Counted from the stretch's first letter, positions 24,210 to 34,159 are shown. The stretch is DNA of 64,000 nucleotides from Hymenobacter norwichensis DSM 15439 (GCF_000420705.1 NZ_ATVL01000012.1:1-64000), one strand, 5' to 3'. A program made the numbers and translations. The notes: a model not told the origin generated them from the letters alone.

Positions 24210-26003
24210 GTGCAACAACTCGAAAATACCCTCAAAACCGCGCTGGGCGCGGCTATTCAAAACGTATTCGGCACTGAGGTGCCCGCCGCGCAACTGGTAT
24301 TGCAGCCCACGCGCAAAGACTTTGCCGGCTCCTTCACCCTCGTTACGTTTCCGTTCACCAAAACCCTGGGCAAAGGCCCCGAGCAAATCGGGCAGGCGGT
24401 AGGGGAGTGGCTGGTGGCCAATGAGCCCGCCGTGAAGGGCTTCAACGTGGTGAAAGGCTTCCTGAACCTGGAAATTGCCGATGCCGAGTGGCTGAAGGTG
24501 TTCGAGCAGCTACGCCAGCTGCCAGCCGGTGCGCCCGTGACCACCGGCGGCCCGCAAAACGTAGTGGTGGAGTATTCGTCGCCGAATACCAACAAGCCGC
24601 TGCACCTGGGCCATTTGCGTAACAACTTCCTCGGCTACTCAGTGGCCGAAATCCTGAAAGCCACCGGCGCCACTGTCACCAAAGCCAACTTGGTTAACGA
24701 CCGGGGCATCCACATCTGCAAGTCGATGCTGGCCTATCAGCAGTACGGCCACGGCGAAACACCACAGAGCGCCGGCATCAAAGGCGACCATCTGGCCGGC
24801 AAGTACTACGTGCTGTTCGAGAAGCATTACCGGGAGCAGGTAAAGCAGTTGGAGGCCGAAGGCGTAGCAGCCGACGTAGCCAAGCGCAAGGCCCCCATGA
24901 TGCTGGAAGCGCAGGACATGCTGCTGAAATGGGAAGCCAACGACGAAGCGGTAGTAAGCCTCTGGAAGCAGATGAACGGCTGGGTGTACGAAGGCTTCGA
25001 TGAAACCTACAAGTCCATCGGCGTTGATTTCGATAAGTACTACTACGAGTCGCAAACTTACCTGCTAGGCAAAGAGCGGGTGGAAGAGGGCCTGCAAAAA
25101 GGCGTGTTCTTCAAGAAAGACGACGGCTCGGTGTGGGTGGATCTGCAAGCCGAAGGCCTCGACGAGAAACTGCTGCTCCGCTCCGACGGTACCTCCGTGT
25201 ACATCACGCAGGACCTGGGCACGGCCGAGCTGAAGTACCAGGACTTCCACTACGACCTGTCCGTGTATGTTATTGCCGACGAGCAGAACTACCATATGCA
25301 GGTGCTCAAGGCGGTACTGGCCAAGCTAGGCAAGCCCTACGCCGATGCCATCTACCACCTCAGCTACGGCATGGTGGACCTACCTTCAGGCAAGATGAAG
25401 AGCCGGGAAGGCACCGTGGTAGATGCCGACGAACTAGTGCGTGAAGTGGTGGAAGCCGCTAAGCAAGCCACATTGGAAAAAGGTAAAATCGAAGGCCTAT
25501 CCGAGCAGGAAGCTGCTGAGTTATTCCACATGCTGGGTTTGGGGGCGCTGAAGTACTACCTACTGAAAGTGGACCCCAAGAAACGGATGCTCTTCAACCC
25601 CGAAGAGTCGGTGAGCTTGGAAGGCCACACCGGCCCGTTCATCCAGTACAGCCACGCCCGGATTTCCAGCATCCTGCGCAAAGCGGCCGAGCAAGGCGTT
25701 GAGGCCAATGCCCCGCTTACTGGCCTCACTGAAATTCACAGCACCGAGCAGGAAATGATTCAGGAACTAGGCCGGTATGCCGCCGTGGTAGCTGAAGCCG
25801 CCCGGGCCCAGTCGCCGGCTTTGGTGGCGCAGTACGCCTACGACGTAGCCAAAGCCTACAACCGGTTCTACACCGAAGTGCCGATTTTCATTGAGCCGGA
25901 TGCGGCTAAGAAAGCCTTCCGGGTGGCCTTGTCGGCCCAAACGGCGCGGGCCATCAAAGCCAGCATGGGCCTGTTAGGTATTCCAGTGCCGGAACGGATG
26001 TAG
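24210..26003 (+). CDS. argS: Arginyl-tRNA synthetase
   Basis: A 597-residue class I aminoacyl-tRNA synthetase. The HIGH-type motif lies in SSPNTNKPLHLGHLRN near residue 120-135. The second nucleotide motif is GKMKSREG, the divergent KMSKS typical of ArgRS. An N-terminal Add-1 domain (1-100) and a C-terminal DALR anticodon-binding domain (about 475-597) are present, with GPFIQYSHARISSIL at the junction. Start is GTG at 24210, giving normal family length. A strong hairpin terminator follows at 26046. Confidence 0.97.
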   Translation: MQQLENTLKTALGAAIQNVFGTEVPAAQLVLQPTRKDFAGSFTLVTFPFTKTLGKGPEQIGQAVGEWLVANEPAVKGFNVVKGFLNLEIADAEWLKVFEQLRQLPAGAPVTTGGPQNVVVEYSSPNTNKPLHLGHLRNNFLGYSVAEILKATGATVTKANLVNDRGIHICKSMLAYQQYGHGETPQSAGIKGDHLAGKYYVLFEKHYREQVKQLEAEGVAADVAKRKAPMMLEAQDMLLKWEANDEAVVSLWKQMNGWVYEGFDETYKSIGVDFDKYYYESQTYLLGKERVEEGLQKGVFFKKDDGSVWVDLQAEGLDEKLLLRSDGTSVYITQDLGTAELKYQDFHYDLSVYVIADEQNYHMQVLKAVLAKLGKPYADAIYHLSYGMVDLPSGKMKSREGTVVDADELVREVVEAAKQATLEKGKIEGLSEQEAAELFHMLGLGALKYYLLKVDPKKRMLFNPEESVSLEGHTGPFIQYSHARISSILRKAAEQGVEANAPLTGLTEIHSTEQEMIQELGRYAAVVAEAARAQSPALVAQYAYDVAKAYNRFYTEVPIFIEPDAAKKAFRVALSAQTARAIKASMGLLGIPVPERM

Positions 26004-26045
26004 CCTTCAAAGCAGCTTGCCGTTCGCTTGATAGGCTGTACAGTC

Positions 26046-26090
26046 AACAAAATGCCCCGCTCTACAATAAGTAAAGCGGGGCATTTTGTT
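26046..26090. terminator. Bidirectional terminator between argS and susD
   Basis: aacaaaatgccccgct (26046-26061) and agcggggcattttgtt (26075-26090) form a perfect 16-bp stem, with A-rich and T-rich sides that can terminate in both directions between convergent genes. Confidence 0.88.
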
Positions 26091-26152
26091 GCTTAACCAA
26101 ACTACGTTAGGTAAGGGCTCCTACAAACACTTCCCCAACGTAGCACCGAGGC

Positions 26153-27766
26153 TTAGTTATAGCCAGGGTTTTGCGGCACATTCCAGCTTTGGGCATCGTT
26201 CAGGGGAATGGGCAGTAAGGGCATCGGATTCACGGAGGTTTCGGTAGCTACATGCGACATGGCCCGTGCGCGAACTTCAGGTGACAGGATAGCCATGTAG
26301 CGGCCCGTCCGAATCAGGTCCCAGAGGCGCAACGACTCCTCCCCGAACTCCACCCGACGCTCGTGCCAGATGGCAGTCAGCAAGGCTTGTCCCGACAGGC
26401 CCATGGCCAAGTCTGGCAGCGTGCCGGCCGGCGCGTTGGTAGGATCGTAGGTGAGGGAGCCCAGCGTGGTGCCCGGCGGCCGGGTGGAAACGCGGGCCCG
26501 GGCGCGCACCTGATTGACCAGAGTTACGGCTTCGCCAGCTTTGCCTGTCTGGGCAGCGGCTTCGGCCTTCATCAGCAAAATATCGGCGTAGCGTATCTTA
26601 CGGATGTTTTGCGGGCCTGACTCTGGGGCATTGGGTCTGAGGATAGCCGCCTTTCGGTTGAAGTAGCCCGTAGCATTCTGGGTGAGGTCAATACGGTTGA
26701 GGATACCCAGCACAATGTCGTTGTCCTTGATAATCGTGACTTCGCGGCGCGGGTCGTTGGACTCAAACTCATTGACCAAGCTCTGCGTAGGGTTATTGAA
26801 CCCGTAGCCAAACGTGTTGCGGTTGTTCTGAAAAATGTTGCTGGTGGTACCTATCGAAATGGGGCCGTAACCGTTGTTGTCCGATCCAAACTGAATCTCG
26901 AACAACGACTCGCTGCTGTTCTCCCCAACTTCCTGGTGAATGGCCGCATAGTTGGCCAGCAGACTGTACTGGTTGGAGGTAATGACGGTGTTGGTGATGT
27001 CATACACTTCCTGCCACGTGTGGTTGTTGCCGTTCACGGTGCCCAACTGGTACATGATAACGCGGGCCAGGTAGCCGTTGGCAGCGCCTTTGGTAGCGCG
27101 GCCCAGGTCGGGAGCAGCATAAGCACTTTTTTCTGGTAGCAGCCCTGCAGCATCCTTCAGGTCCTTCTCAATAAAGGCGTAAGTCTGCGCGATGGTAGCG
27201 CGAGTTGCGTTGGGTGCTTCCGCCGGTGTCAAACTTTTTTCGAACAGCGGAACGCCCCCATACAGCTTCACTAGGTTGAAGTAGAAATACGCCCGCAGGA
27301 ACAGCGCTTCGCCCTTCAGGCGCGCTTTGAGCGCCGCGTCGATGGTACCCGCGTCAACGTTGTTAATCACCGTGTTGGCGCGCGCAATACCCGTAAAGCT
27401 ATGCGTCCAAAGCGAGTTGATGATTGGACTGCTAGTCGGCGTGTTCCAGGTTTTAAGCTCGATAAGGGAAGGAAAGTCGCTGGGCGAACTGCCCCCTTTA
27501 TCGGAATCATCGGTCATTAAGTCGCCGAACATCCATTCGAAGTTCTGGGCTACGTACTGGCCGTTGGGGTCGCCCCATTTAGGGCCCTGGTCCCAGGCGG
27601 TTACGTCGTACACGGCATTAATGGCCTGCACGGCATTGGTAGGGTCCCTGAAAAGATTGTCCTGCGTGGTGGTGCCAAGAGGCTCTTTGTCGAGGAAGCT
27701 TTGGCAGCCAGGAGACAGGACGGTAGTTAGCAGCAGGCCGAGCAAAGCGGCGCGGGTAAGTTTCAT
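26153..27766 (-). CDS. SusD/RagB family nutrient-binding lipoprotein
   Basis: A 537-residue outer-surface lipoprotein. The N-terminus MKLTRAALLGLLLTTVL ends in lipobox SPGC and is followed by QSFLDKEPLGTTTQDNLF, the hallmark SusD start. Repeated helical tetratricopeptide-like segments include EALFLRAYFYFNLVKLYGG. The C-terminus has ERRVEFGEESLRLWDLIRTG and LLPIPLNDAQ, also typical. It binds a polymer or nutrient and hands it to the SusC transporter encoded directly upstream. Start is the ATG before the signal peptide; the frame extends further upstream without support. Confidence 0.94.
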   Translation of the reverse strand: MKLTRAALLGLLLTTVLSPGCQSFLDKEPLGTTTQDNLFRDPTNAVQAINAVYDVTAWDQGPKWGDPNGQYVAQNFEWMFGDLMTDDSDKGGSSPSDFPSLIELKTWNTPTSSPIINSLWTHSFTGIARANTVINNVDAGTIDAALKARLKGEALFLRAYFYFNLVKLYGGVPLFEKSLTPAEAPNATRATIAQTYAFIEKDLKDAAGLLPEKSAYAAPDLGRATKGAANGYLARVIMYQLGTVNGNNHTWQEVYDITNTVITSNQYSLLANYAAIHQEVGENSSESLFEIQFGSDNNGYGPISIGTTSNIFQNNRNTFGYGFNNPTQSLVNEFESNDPRREVTIIKDNDIVLGILNRIDLTQNATGYFNRKAAILRPNAPESGPQNIRKIRYADILLMKAEAAAQTGKAGEAVTLVNQVRARARVSTRPPGTTLGSLTYDPTNAPAGTLPDLAMGLSGQALLTAIWHERRVEFGEESLRLWDLIRTGRYMAILSPEVRARAMSHVATETSVNPMPLLPIPLNDAQSWNVPQNPGYN

Positions 27767-27791
27767 ATAAAAGAAGGTGGGAAGTAACTGA

Positions 27792-30700
27792 TTAGAACTG
27801 CACGTTGAAGCCCAGGCGGTAGGTACGCGCCTGCGGATAGTTGCCGTAGTCGACGCCGTATGCGAGGGGGTCGTTGTAGGAGGCCGACGTGGAAATTTCG
27901 GGGTCGTAGCCGGTGTAGTCCGTGATGGTAAACACGTTGTCGACCGAGGCAAAAACCCGGGCACCTTTCACCTTCACCTTGCTCAAAAAGGCTTGGGGTA
28001 GCGTGTAGCCTAGCTCCATGTTGCGGGCGCGCAGGTAGCTGGCGTCTTCTATATGGCGGCTGCTTAGGCGGTCGTTGCCGTTGGTATCGTTTGATGTGAT
28101 GCGGGGCTCATTGCTGTTGGGGTTGCTGGGCGTCCAGCGGTCCATGCGGCTCGCATAGAAGTTGCTCCACACCCCCACAAAGTCGGCGGACTTGTTCAGG
28201 TGGAAACCGGCGCCGTTTACAGCTTCGGCACCCTGCACGCCATACAGCAAGACTTTGAAATCGAAGCCCGAGTAGCTCAGGTTCAGCGAGGCACCGTAGC
28301 TGAAGTCGGGAGTTCCGCTGCCCAGATAGGTGTTGTCAGCGCCCGTAATGGTGCCGTCACCGTTGGTGTCTACATAGCGCATGTCGCCCGGCTTAGCACC
28401 CGGCTGCACCGGCGCCGTCACCCCAGCGGCGTTTGTGTAGGTATAGGCATCAATTTCGGCCTGACTGTGAAATACGCCCTGGGCCTGCAAGCCGTAGAAA
28501 TAGGCTATTTCGCGGCCCACGCTCGTGAGGGTGGTGTTGCCGATTTGCGTGAGCACCGTGCCGGCCACAATGGGGTTGCCGCCGCCCAGGCTGGTTACTT
28601 CGTTGTTGATTTTGGTGAAGTTAACGCCCACGTTGTATTGCAGCTTACCAATCTCGTTGCGGTAGTTCAGGGCCAGTTCCAGGCCGCGGTTGCGCAGGGA
28701 GCCCACGTTGGCGCTAGCGGGAGCCTGACCCAAGTAGTCGGGTACCGGAGACAGCGCAATCATGTCTTGGGTGCGCCGCTCGTAGTAGTCGGCCGTGAAG
28801 GTCAACTGGCTGTTGAACAACTCGGCATCGATGCCCACGTCGGTGGTAACGGCGGTTTCCCACTTCAGGTCCGGATTGTTGACCCGAGTGATGGCCAAAC
28901 CGGGAGCTGGCGCTCCGTTGAATATGTAGATCTGGTTGTTGTTCGCCACGGATGCATAGCCATAGTTGGGGGCAGCGTTTTGGTTGCCCACCTGGCCGTA
29001 GCTGGCCCGCAGCTTCAGCACCGATAGGTAGCTGACGTCCTTCAGGAAGTTTTCGTTGGAAACGTTCCAGGCGGCGCCCACTGAGGGGAACGTGCCTGTG
29101 CGTACTGGCCCTAAGAACTTCGAAGTCTGGTCAAAGCGCAGGGTACCCGTGACTAGGTACTTGTCGCGGAAGTTGTAGTTGGCCCGGCCGAAGTACGACA
29201 GCAACCCGCCATCGTACTGTGAACTGCGCACCACGTTGCCGGTGCTGCGCGAGGCCGAAGCGTATTGCAAGGAGGCATCGGCCGGCACGTTGTAGGCCGT
29301 AATGGAAATGCCGTTGCCGAAGCCACGCTGGGCCTCCTGACCCAAGGTAGCCGAGAAGGAGCTGTTGTCGGAGAAGGTTTTGTTGTAGTTAGCGTAGTTC
29401 GACCACACCCACGAAACGTTTTCGCTGCGCGTCTCGATGAGCGCGCTCTGGGCCCGATTGTCGACCGGACCGATGTAATATTGTGGCTGGTAGGTTTTGG
29501 GGTGGTTGTTGTTGTAATTCACGCCAAACGTAGAGCGGAACGTCAATCCCTCGAACAACGAAATATCGAGGTAGCTGCTGCTGAACAAGTTGTTGTTCTG
29601 CGTCTTATTATACTGCTGCTCGTCGAGGTAGCGCGGCACGTTCAGCACGTTCCGCGTGATGATGTCTTCGTTGTAAGTGCCGTTGGGGCCGAACGGGTTG
29701 AAAACGGGGTTAGCTTGCACGGCGTATTGCAGCACTAGGTAGGGCGGCGAACCGCCTTGACCGTCGCCGGCGCCCGTTTGGTTGCTATTGGTAAAGGTGG
29801 CTGCCACGCCCGCCTTGATGCGCTTGGTGAGCACCACGTCATCGTTCACCCGAACGACGTACTTCTTGAAGCCCGAATTCTTGATAATGCCGTTTTGCTG
29901 AAAATAGCTGCCGCTCACCAGGTAGCGGTTCTGCTCGGTACCGCCCGAAGCCGACAAGCTATAGTTGGTAATCAAGCCCTTCTGCGTTACCAGGTCCTGA
30001 TAATCAACGCCTTTTGCGTTGGTAGCAATAGCATCTTGCAGCAGCGGAGCATAACTGGCGGGTACTTGGTTGCCATTGTTGGCGAAGGCCTCCGTTACCA
30101 GGGTGGCGTACTGGGCGGCGGTGGTCAGGGGTAGGGTCCGACGAATCTGCTGGAAGCCGGTGTAACCCGACAGGTTGAACTGCGTCTGGCCGGCCTTGCC
30201 GTGTTTGGTGGTGATAAGCACCACGCCGTTGGCGCCGCGCGAACCGTAGATGGCCGTGGCCGAAGCATCCTTCAGAATCTCCGTCGATTCAATATCAGCG
30301 GGCAGCAAAAAGCCGATGTCGCCGGTCTGGATACCGTCCACCACGTACAGCGGGTCGCTGTTGTTGATGGTGCCCACGCCCCGCACCCGAATGCGGGTGC
30401 CGGAGCCTGGCTGCCCACTGTTAGCAGTTACTTCCACGCCTGCCACGCGGCCTTGCAACGACTGCACTGGGTCGGAGGTAGCCACCTGCGTTAGCTGCGC
30501 GCTGCTTACCGAGGCTACGGAACCGGTCAGGTCGCTTTTGCGGGCGGTACCGTAACCGATAACCACCACTTCGTTCAGCGCCTGGGTATCCTCTACCAGC
30601 GTTACCGATAGGTTGGTGGTAGCGCCCGTTACCGGCACTTCCTTGCGCGTGAAGCCCACAAAGCTCACCACCAGTACGCTGTTTTCGGGTGCTTGAATCG

Positions 30701-31244
30701 TGAAGCTGCCATCGGCGCCGGTGCTGGTGCCGTTGGTGGTGCCTTTCACTACGATGGTCACGCCTGGCAACCCGGCACCTTTACTGTCCACTATTCGGCC
30801 ACTGACGCTTACGTCCTGCGGCAGTTCGGTACTACCGAAATCGTTTGCGTAAGTTGGAATACGTAATACAATCCGGCCGTTTGTGACCTCATAGTTGATC
30901 TTCAACGGAGCCAGCACTTCGTCTAGCACCGCCGATAAACTTTCTTCTTTGGCATGCAATGTCACTTTTCGCTCTGCCCCAATGAGTTGCTGGCTGTACA
31001 CGAAACGAACGTTGGCCTGCTTGGCAATCTGGGTTAGCGTTTCTTTAATGGTCTGGCCCTCCACCTGAAGGGTAATCTTGCGCTCCAATACGGTTTGAGC
31101 CCGCGCCGATGGAACTACCACAATCGGTTGTGCAGCCGCGCTTGCGTGTGTACTGGCCAGGGCAACTGGTACGCCTAGTACTGTGGTGTGCAGCATGATG
31201 GCCTTCAAGGACGGCCAGGAAGGAAAATGTACTGGGTGTTTCAT
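27792..31244 (-). CDS. SusC/RagA TonB-dependent transporter with STN domain
   Basis: An 1150-residue outer-membrane receptor. In order: signal peptide (about 1-38), STN domain (about 55-110, LQVEGQTIKETLTQIAKQA), carboxypeptidase-D-like domain (about 123-205, GRIVDSKGAGLPGVTIVVKG), plug domain (about 220-330, NEVVVIGYGTARKSDLTGSV, RVRGVGTINNSDPLYVVDG) and a long beta barrel ending in YRLGFNVQF. The STN domain allows contact with the FecR anti-sigma factor encoded upstream, so substrate uptake can signal transcription. SusD follows after 25 bases, one operon. Confidence 0.96.
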   Translation of the reverse strand: MKHPVHFPSWPSLKAIMLHTTVLGVPVALASTHASAAAQPIVVVPSARAQTVLERKITLQVEGQTIKETLTQIAKQANVRFVYSQQLIGAERKVTLHAKEESLSAVLDEVLAPLKINYEVTNGRIVLRIPTYANDFGSTELPQDVSVSGRIVDSKGAGLPGVTIVVKGTTNGTSTGADGSFTIQAPENSVLVVSFVGFTRKEVPVTGATTNLSVTLVEDTQALNEVVVIGYGTARKSDLTGSVASVSSAQLTQVATSDPVQSLQGRVAGVEVTANSGQPGSGTRIRVRGVGTINNSDPLYVVDGIQTGDIGFLLPADIESTEILKDASATAIYGSRGANGVVLITTKHGKAGQTQFNLSGYTGFQQIRRTLPLTTAAQYATLVTEAFANNGNQVPASYAPLLQDAIATNAKGVDYQDLVTQKGLITNYSLSASGGTEQNRYLVSGSYFQQNGIIKNSGFKKYVVRVNDDVVLTKRIKAGVAATFTNSNQTGAGDGQGGSPPYLVLQYAVQANPVFNPFGPNGTYNEDIITRNVLNVPRYLDEQQYNKTQNNNLFSSSYLDISLFEGLTFRSTFGVNYNNNHPKTYQPQYYIGPVDNRAQSALIETRSENVSWVWSNYANYNKTFSDNSSFSATLGQEAQRGFGNGISITAYNVPADASLQYASASRSTGNVVRSSQYDGGLLSYFGRANYNFRDKYLVTGTLRFDQTSKFLGPVRTGTFPSVGAAWNVSNENFLKDVSYLSVLKLRASYGQVGNQNAAPNYGYASVANNNQIYIFNGAPAPGLAITRVNNPDLKWETAVTTDVGIDAELFNSQLTFTADYYERRTQDMIALSPVPDYLGQAPASANVGSLRNRGLELALNYRNEIGKLQYNVGVNFTKINNEVTSLGGGNPIVAGTVLTQIGNTTLTSVGREIAYFYGLQAQGVFHSQAEIDAYTYTNAAGVTAPVQPGAKPGDMRYVDTNGDGTITGADNTYLGSGTPDFSYGASLNLSYSGFDFKVLLYGVQGAEAVNGAGFHLNKSADFVGVWSNFYASRMDRWTPSNPNSNEPRITSNDTNGNDRLSSRHIEDASYLRARNMELGYTLPQAFLSKVKVKGARVFASVDNVFTITDYTGYDPEISTSASYNDPLAYGVDYGNYPQARTYRLGFNVQF

Positions 31245-31323
31245 AGGGCAATAAGAAGTAGTGGGATTTTATGGTACTCGTGGAATCAGTCTAGTTTAAA
31301 TCAAGCAGCCAGTAGCAGGCTTC

Positions 31324-32370
31324 TTATCTCGCCTCGCTCAGCTCACAGCCCTTGCTGTTGAACTTGATTTGCGCGTCGGCCAGGGTGTAGGTGGCTCCCA
31401 AGGATTTGCACAGCAAGCCAAGCTTCTCGAACAACGATTCGTTGGTGAAGGAAATGCTGACGGTACAGCCGGCCAGCTTACTGGCATCGTACACGATATC
31501 AACCCCGTAAGCCTTTTCAAGCGCGGTCAGCACTTCCGCCACCGGACGCTCCTCGAACTCGAAAGATTGCGGCAGCAGCAAGGCTGGCTTGGTCACCAGT
31601 TGTTTTTTCAGGCGGCGGCTGGTAGTTGAATACACCACCTGCTCATTGGGCAGCAACAGCACACCCGAAGCGGCGGGGTGGGTGGGCGTGGCATCCAGTT
31701 GGGCATCTTTGCGCGCTTGCACGGCTACTTTGCCTTCCCGTACCGCCACTGAGGCCTCCTGGCTGCCGGCGTAGGCTTTCACCCGGAAGCTAGTGCCCAA
31801 AACCGTTGTTACCACCTGCTTCGTCAGCACCAAAAACGGCCGCCGCTTGTTCTTGCTGACGTTGAAAAACGCCTCGCCTTGCAGATACACTTCGCGCTTC
31901 GGGCCCATGAAGGCCGTTTGGTACCGAAGGCTACTGCCGGGGTGCAGCGTAATCTGGCTGTTATCCGGTAAGGCAAAGTGCTGGATTTGCTGGGTCTGGT
32001 TGGTGCGCAGGGTCCAAGCGGAAGTGGGCGCCTGGGTGCCTGCCAGGAAGTCGGGTAGTTTGGTAGCGGGCAATAGCAGCCGCAACGCCACGCCCAATAC
32101 CAGGAGCGCCGCAATCCACTTAACGGGGGCAGTTTTCCAGAACGAAGCGGGGTGCTGAATTACCCGGCCGCCGACTTCCTCCGGCGCCATCTCGCCGCGG
32201 AGGCGCTGCCAGATGGCATCTTCCACGGCCTCCTGGTTCTGGGTTTGCAGGTGAATCCCGGTTGGCTCGTCAAGGCGCTCATACCACTGCTCTACCAAGG
32301 TCCGCTCTTGCGCGGTGCATTGGTCGTCGAGGTAGCGTTGGAGCAGTTTCTGGAATTCAGCTTCAGTCAC
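31324..32370 (-). CDS. FecR family anti-sigma factor
   Basis: A 348-residue membrane regulator. The cytosolic N-terminus (LQRYLDDQCTAQERTLVEQWY) contacts the sigma factor; a membrane segment is near 85-103 (VKWIAALLVLGVALRLLLP); the periplasmic FecR domain runs about 115-225 (FALPDNSQITLHPGSSLRY, FLVLTKQVVTTVLGTSFRV); DUF4974 covers about 265-340 (FEERPVAEVLTALEKAYGV). It links the STN domain of SusC to the ECF sigma factor encoded upstream. Eighty bases separate it from susC. Confidence 0.94.
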   Translation of the reverse strand: MTEAEFQKLLQRYLDDQCTAQERTLVEQWYERLDEPTGIHLQTQNQEAVEDAIWQRLRGEMAPEEVGGRVIQHPASFWKTAPVKWIAALLVLGVALRLLLPATKLPDFLAGTQAPTSAWTLRTNQTQQIQHFALPDNSQITLHPGSSLRYQTAFMGPKREVYLQGEAFFNVSKNKRRPFLVLTKQVVTTVLGTSFRVKAYAGSQEASVAVREGKVAVQARKDAQLDATPTHPAASGVLLLPNEQVVYSTTSRRLKKQLVTKPALLLPQSFEFEERPVAEVLTALEKAYGVDIVYDASKLAGCTVSISFTNESLFEKLGLLCKSLGATYTLADAQIKFNSKGCELSEAR

Positions 32371-32451
32371 AATCAGCGGGCGTAGGTGAGCTTCTATATG
32401 ATGAAGTCACCGAACTGCCCGCATACCCTAAACCAACCTGAAAGTTTTTTG

Positions 32452-32480
32452 CAAAAAAAATGACGCCAACCAGTGGCGAC
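32452..32480 (-). terminator. Possible terminator after the sigma factor gene
   Basis: On the minus strand a short stem (cgcca at 32464 with tggcg at 32474) is followed by a run of eight T. The stem is only five bases, so it could be a weak attenuating signal between the sigma and fecR genes. Confidence 0.4.
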
Positions 32481-32513
32481 ATGATAAGTGGTTGAATTAC
32501 TACTAGTTGCCTG

Positions 32514-33110
32514 CTACCGCAGCCACAGCAAAAAAGGCAGAAGTAACAGTAAATAATCGCGCAGATAGTTTCGCAGTAGCTTCAGCGACTTAGTAATATG
32601 GTACTCGACGCTCTTTTCTGATAAGCTGACGCGCTTCGATATTTCGGGCACGGTGTAGTGCTCCAACCGGCTAAGCTGAAATATCTCCCTTGACTTTTCG
32701 GGCAGCTTGCGCAGGCTTGCCAATAAGGCCTCGCTTAAATCATTATGGGCCAGTAGTTTTTCGGTGTCGGTATCGGCCTCACTGGCGCTCACGCGGCAGT
32801 ACAGTTCATACCCCGACTTCACTTTCTGGCTCTTGATGTAATTGATAATCCGGTACCGGATGGCCGAAAATAAATAGTTCTCCAACTGCTGAATCTGGTG
32901 GGTGCTTCGTCGGCTCCAGAGGTCGGCAAATAAGTCTTGCACCAGTTCTTCGGCTACTTGTTGGCTCTGAAGCTTACGGTAAGCAACCGTGAACAGCCGG
33001 TAGCAGTAGCGCTTATAAATTTCAGCAAATGCCTTTTCCCCGTCTGCCTGCAAAGCATCAACTAGCGCGGCATCCGGCCAAGCGGCGTACATCGAAGGCA
33101 AAGAATTCAC
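32514..33110 (-). CDS. ECF sigma factor paired with FecR/SusC
   Basis: A 198-residue ECF sigma factor of the Bacteroidota RpoE-like type. Region 2 is at about 20-95 (EKAFAEIYKRYCYRLFTVAYRK, QQVAEELVQDLFADLWSRR); region 4 is at about 130-180 (LRKLPEKSREIFQLSRLEHY, VPEISKRVSLSEKSVEYHITK). The C-terminus is hydrophobic (LRNYLRDYLLLLLPFLLWL), common in this group. It is the first gene of the fecR-susC-susD set, read in the same direction. Upstream AT-rich sequence must carry the promoter, but no clean -7 box was found. Confidence 0.93.
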   Translation of the reverse strand: MNSLPSMYAAWPDAALVDALQADGEKAFAEIYKRYCYRLFTVAYRKLQSQQVAEELVQDLFADLWSRRSTHQIQQLENYLFSAIRYRIINYIKSQKVKSGYELYCRVSASEADTDTEKLLAHNDLSEALLASLRKLPEKSREIFQLSRLEHYTVPEISKRVSLSEKSVEYHITKSLKLLRNYLRDYLLLLLPFLLWLR

Positions 33111-33371
33111 AGAACAGAAAGCTGAAAAAGGCGGTAGCTACAACCAATATACAATTTTACGTTAGGTTAGTTATAAAATGCTACACCCTTGAAATGAAGC
33201 CGTACTACTAGCTGTTCAGCTTGATTGGTATTCAGGGCTGCTCCTTAAACCGCAGGCCAGCTTGATTTTGTAAGCCGTTTGCTGGGTACATCGTAAACAG
33301 TTGCCCGCCGCAACAACAAGGCTTAATACTGCGGTTACGGTTGCTGCTCACCCCATTCCTGAAACAGCTAG

Positions 33372-33379
33372 TATCTTTG
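33372..33379 (+). promoter_or_regulatory. -7 box TATCTTTG for the LOG gene
   Basis: TATCTTTG is a perfect TAnnTTTG match, 30 bases before the ATG at 33410. It rules against the earlier in-frame ATG at 33341. Confidence 0.5.
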
Positions 33380-33409
33380 GCTGGCCAGCTGGAGTTGGCG
33401 CCATATCCT

Positions 33410-33991
33410 ATGAAAAGCGTAGCAGTTTATTGCGGTTCCAGTTCCGGAACCAATTCAATGTACACCCAGCAGGCCCACGAAATGGGCCGTGTATTGGCCG
33501 AGCGTAACATGACCCTGGTGTACGGCGGCGGCCGGGTCGGCCTCATGGGCACCGTGGCCGATAGTGCCTTGCAGCACGGCGGTAAAGTCATTGGCGTCAT
33601 CCCCGATTTTCTGGCCGCCAAAGAAGTGGAGCACCGCGGCCTGACGGAGCTGCACATCGTGAAAAGCATGCACGATCGGAAGCTGCTGATGGCTGACTTG
33701 GCGGAAGGCTTTGTGGCCATGCCCGGCGGCTACGGTACGCTGGAAGAGCTATTTGAAGTGCTGACCTGGGGCCAGCTTGGCTTGCACCGTAAGGCCGTTG
33801 GTGTGCTCAACGTAGATGGTTACTACGACCACCTGCTACGCGCCCTCGACCACATGGCCGACGAGAGCCTGTTGCGCCGCGAAAACCGCCACCAGCTCCT
33901 GAGCGACCCAACGGCCAATGGCATTCTGGATAAGATGCTGGCCTACGTACCCGTCACGCTGGAAAAATGGCTGACGCCGAGCACCACCTAA
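33410..33991 (+). CDS. LOG family protein (TIGR00730), nucleoside 5'-monophosphate phosphoribohydrolase
   Basis: A 193-residue Rossmann-like enzyme: SVAVYCGSSSGTNSMY at the start, TLVYGGGRVGLMGTVAD, and the signature MPGGYGTLEELFEVLTW. LOG enzymes cleave cytokinin ribotides or AMP-type nucleotides at the N-glycosidic bond. The arginine and glutamates of the signature (R in HDRKLLM, E in TLEE) are present. Start set at 33410 from the promoter box and the conserved N-terminus. It stands alone on the plus strand, divergent from the sigma factor gene. Confidence 0.93.
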   Translation: MKSVAVYCGSSSGTNSMYTQQAHEMGRVLAERNMTLVYGGGRVGLMGTVADSALQHGGKVIGVIPDFLAAKEVEHRGLTELHIVKSMHDRKLLMADLAEGFVAMPGGYGTLEELFEVLTWGQLGLHRKAVGVLNVDGYYDHLLRALDHMADESLLRRENRHQLLSDPTANGILDKMLAYVPVTLEKWLTPSTT

Positions 33992-34159
33992 CGGCTTGTC
34001 CTAATTGTTAGAGAGGGGCCGCTGACCCTGCGAAACTCTACTGACGCCACGCTGTTTACTGTCGGCAAACCGGCGTACTTTGCTCTATAGCTGAACAGCA
34101 GGAACGCTGCCCGTTGCCTGCTTCAGCATTACCCGTACCTACTTCACACAATCTGTGAT

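Noticed and set aside
28200..29027. 275-codon plus-strand frame inside susC
   Set aside because: Antisense shadow of the SusC barrel; its Val/Gly/Ala-rich translation has no domain.
33341..33409. N-terminal extension of the LOG gene
   Set aside because: The -7 box at 33372-33379 lies within it, so these codons are probably not transcribed.
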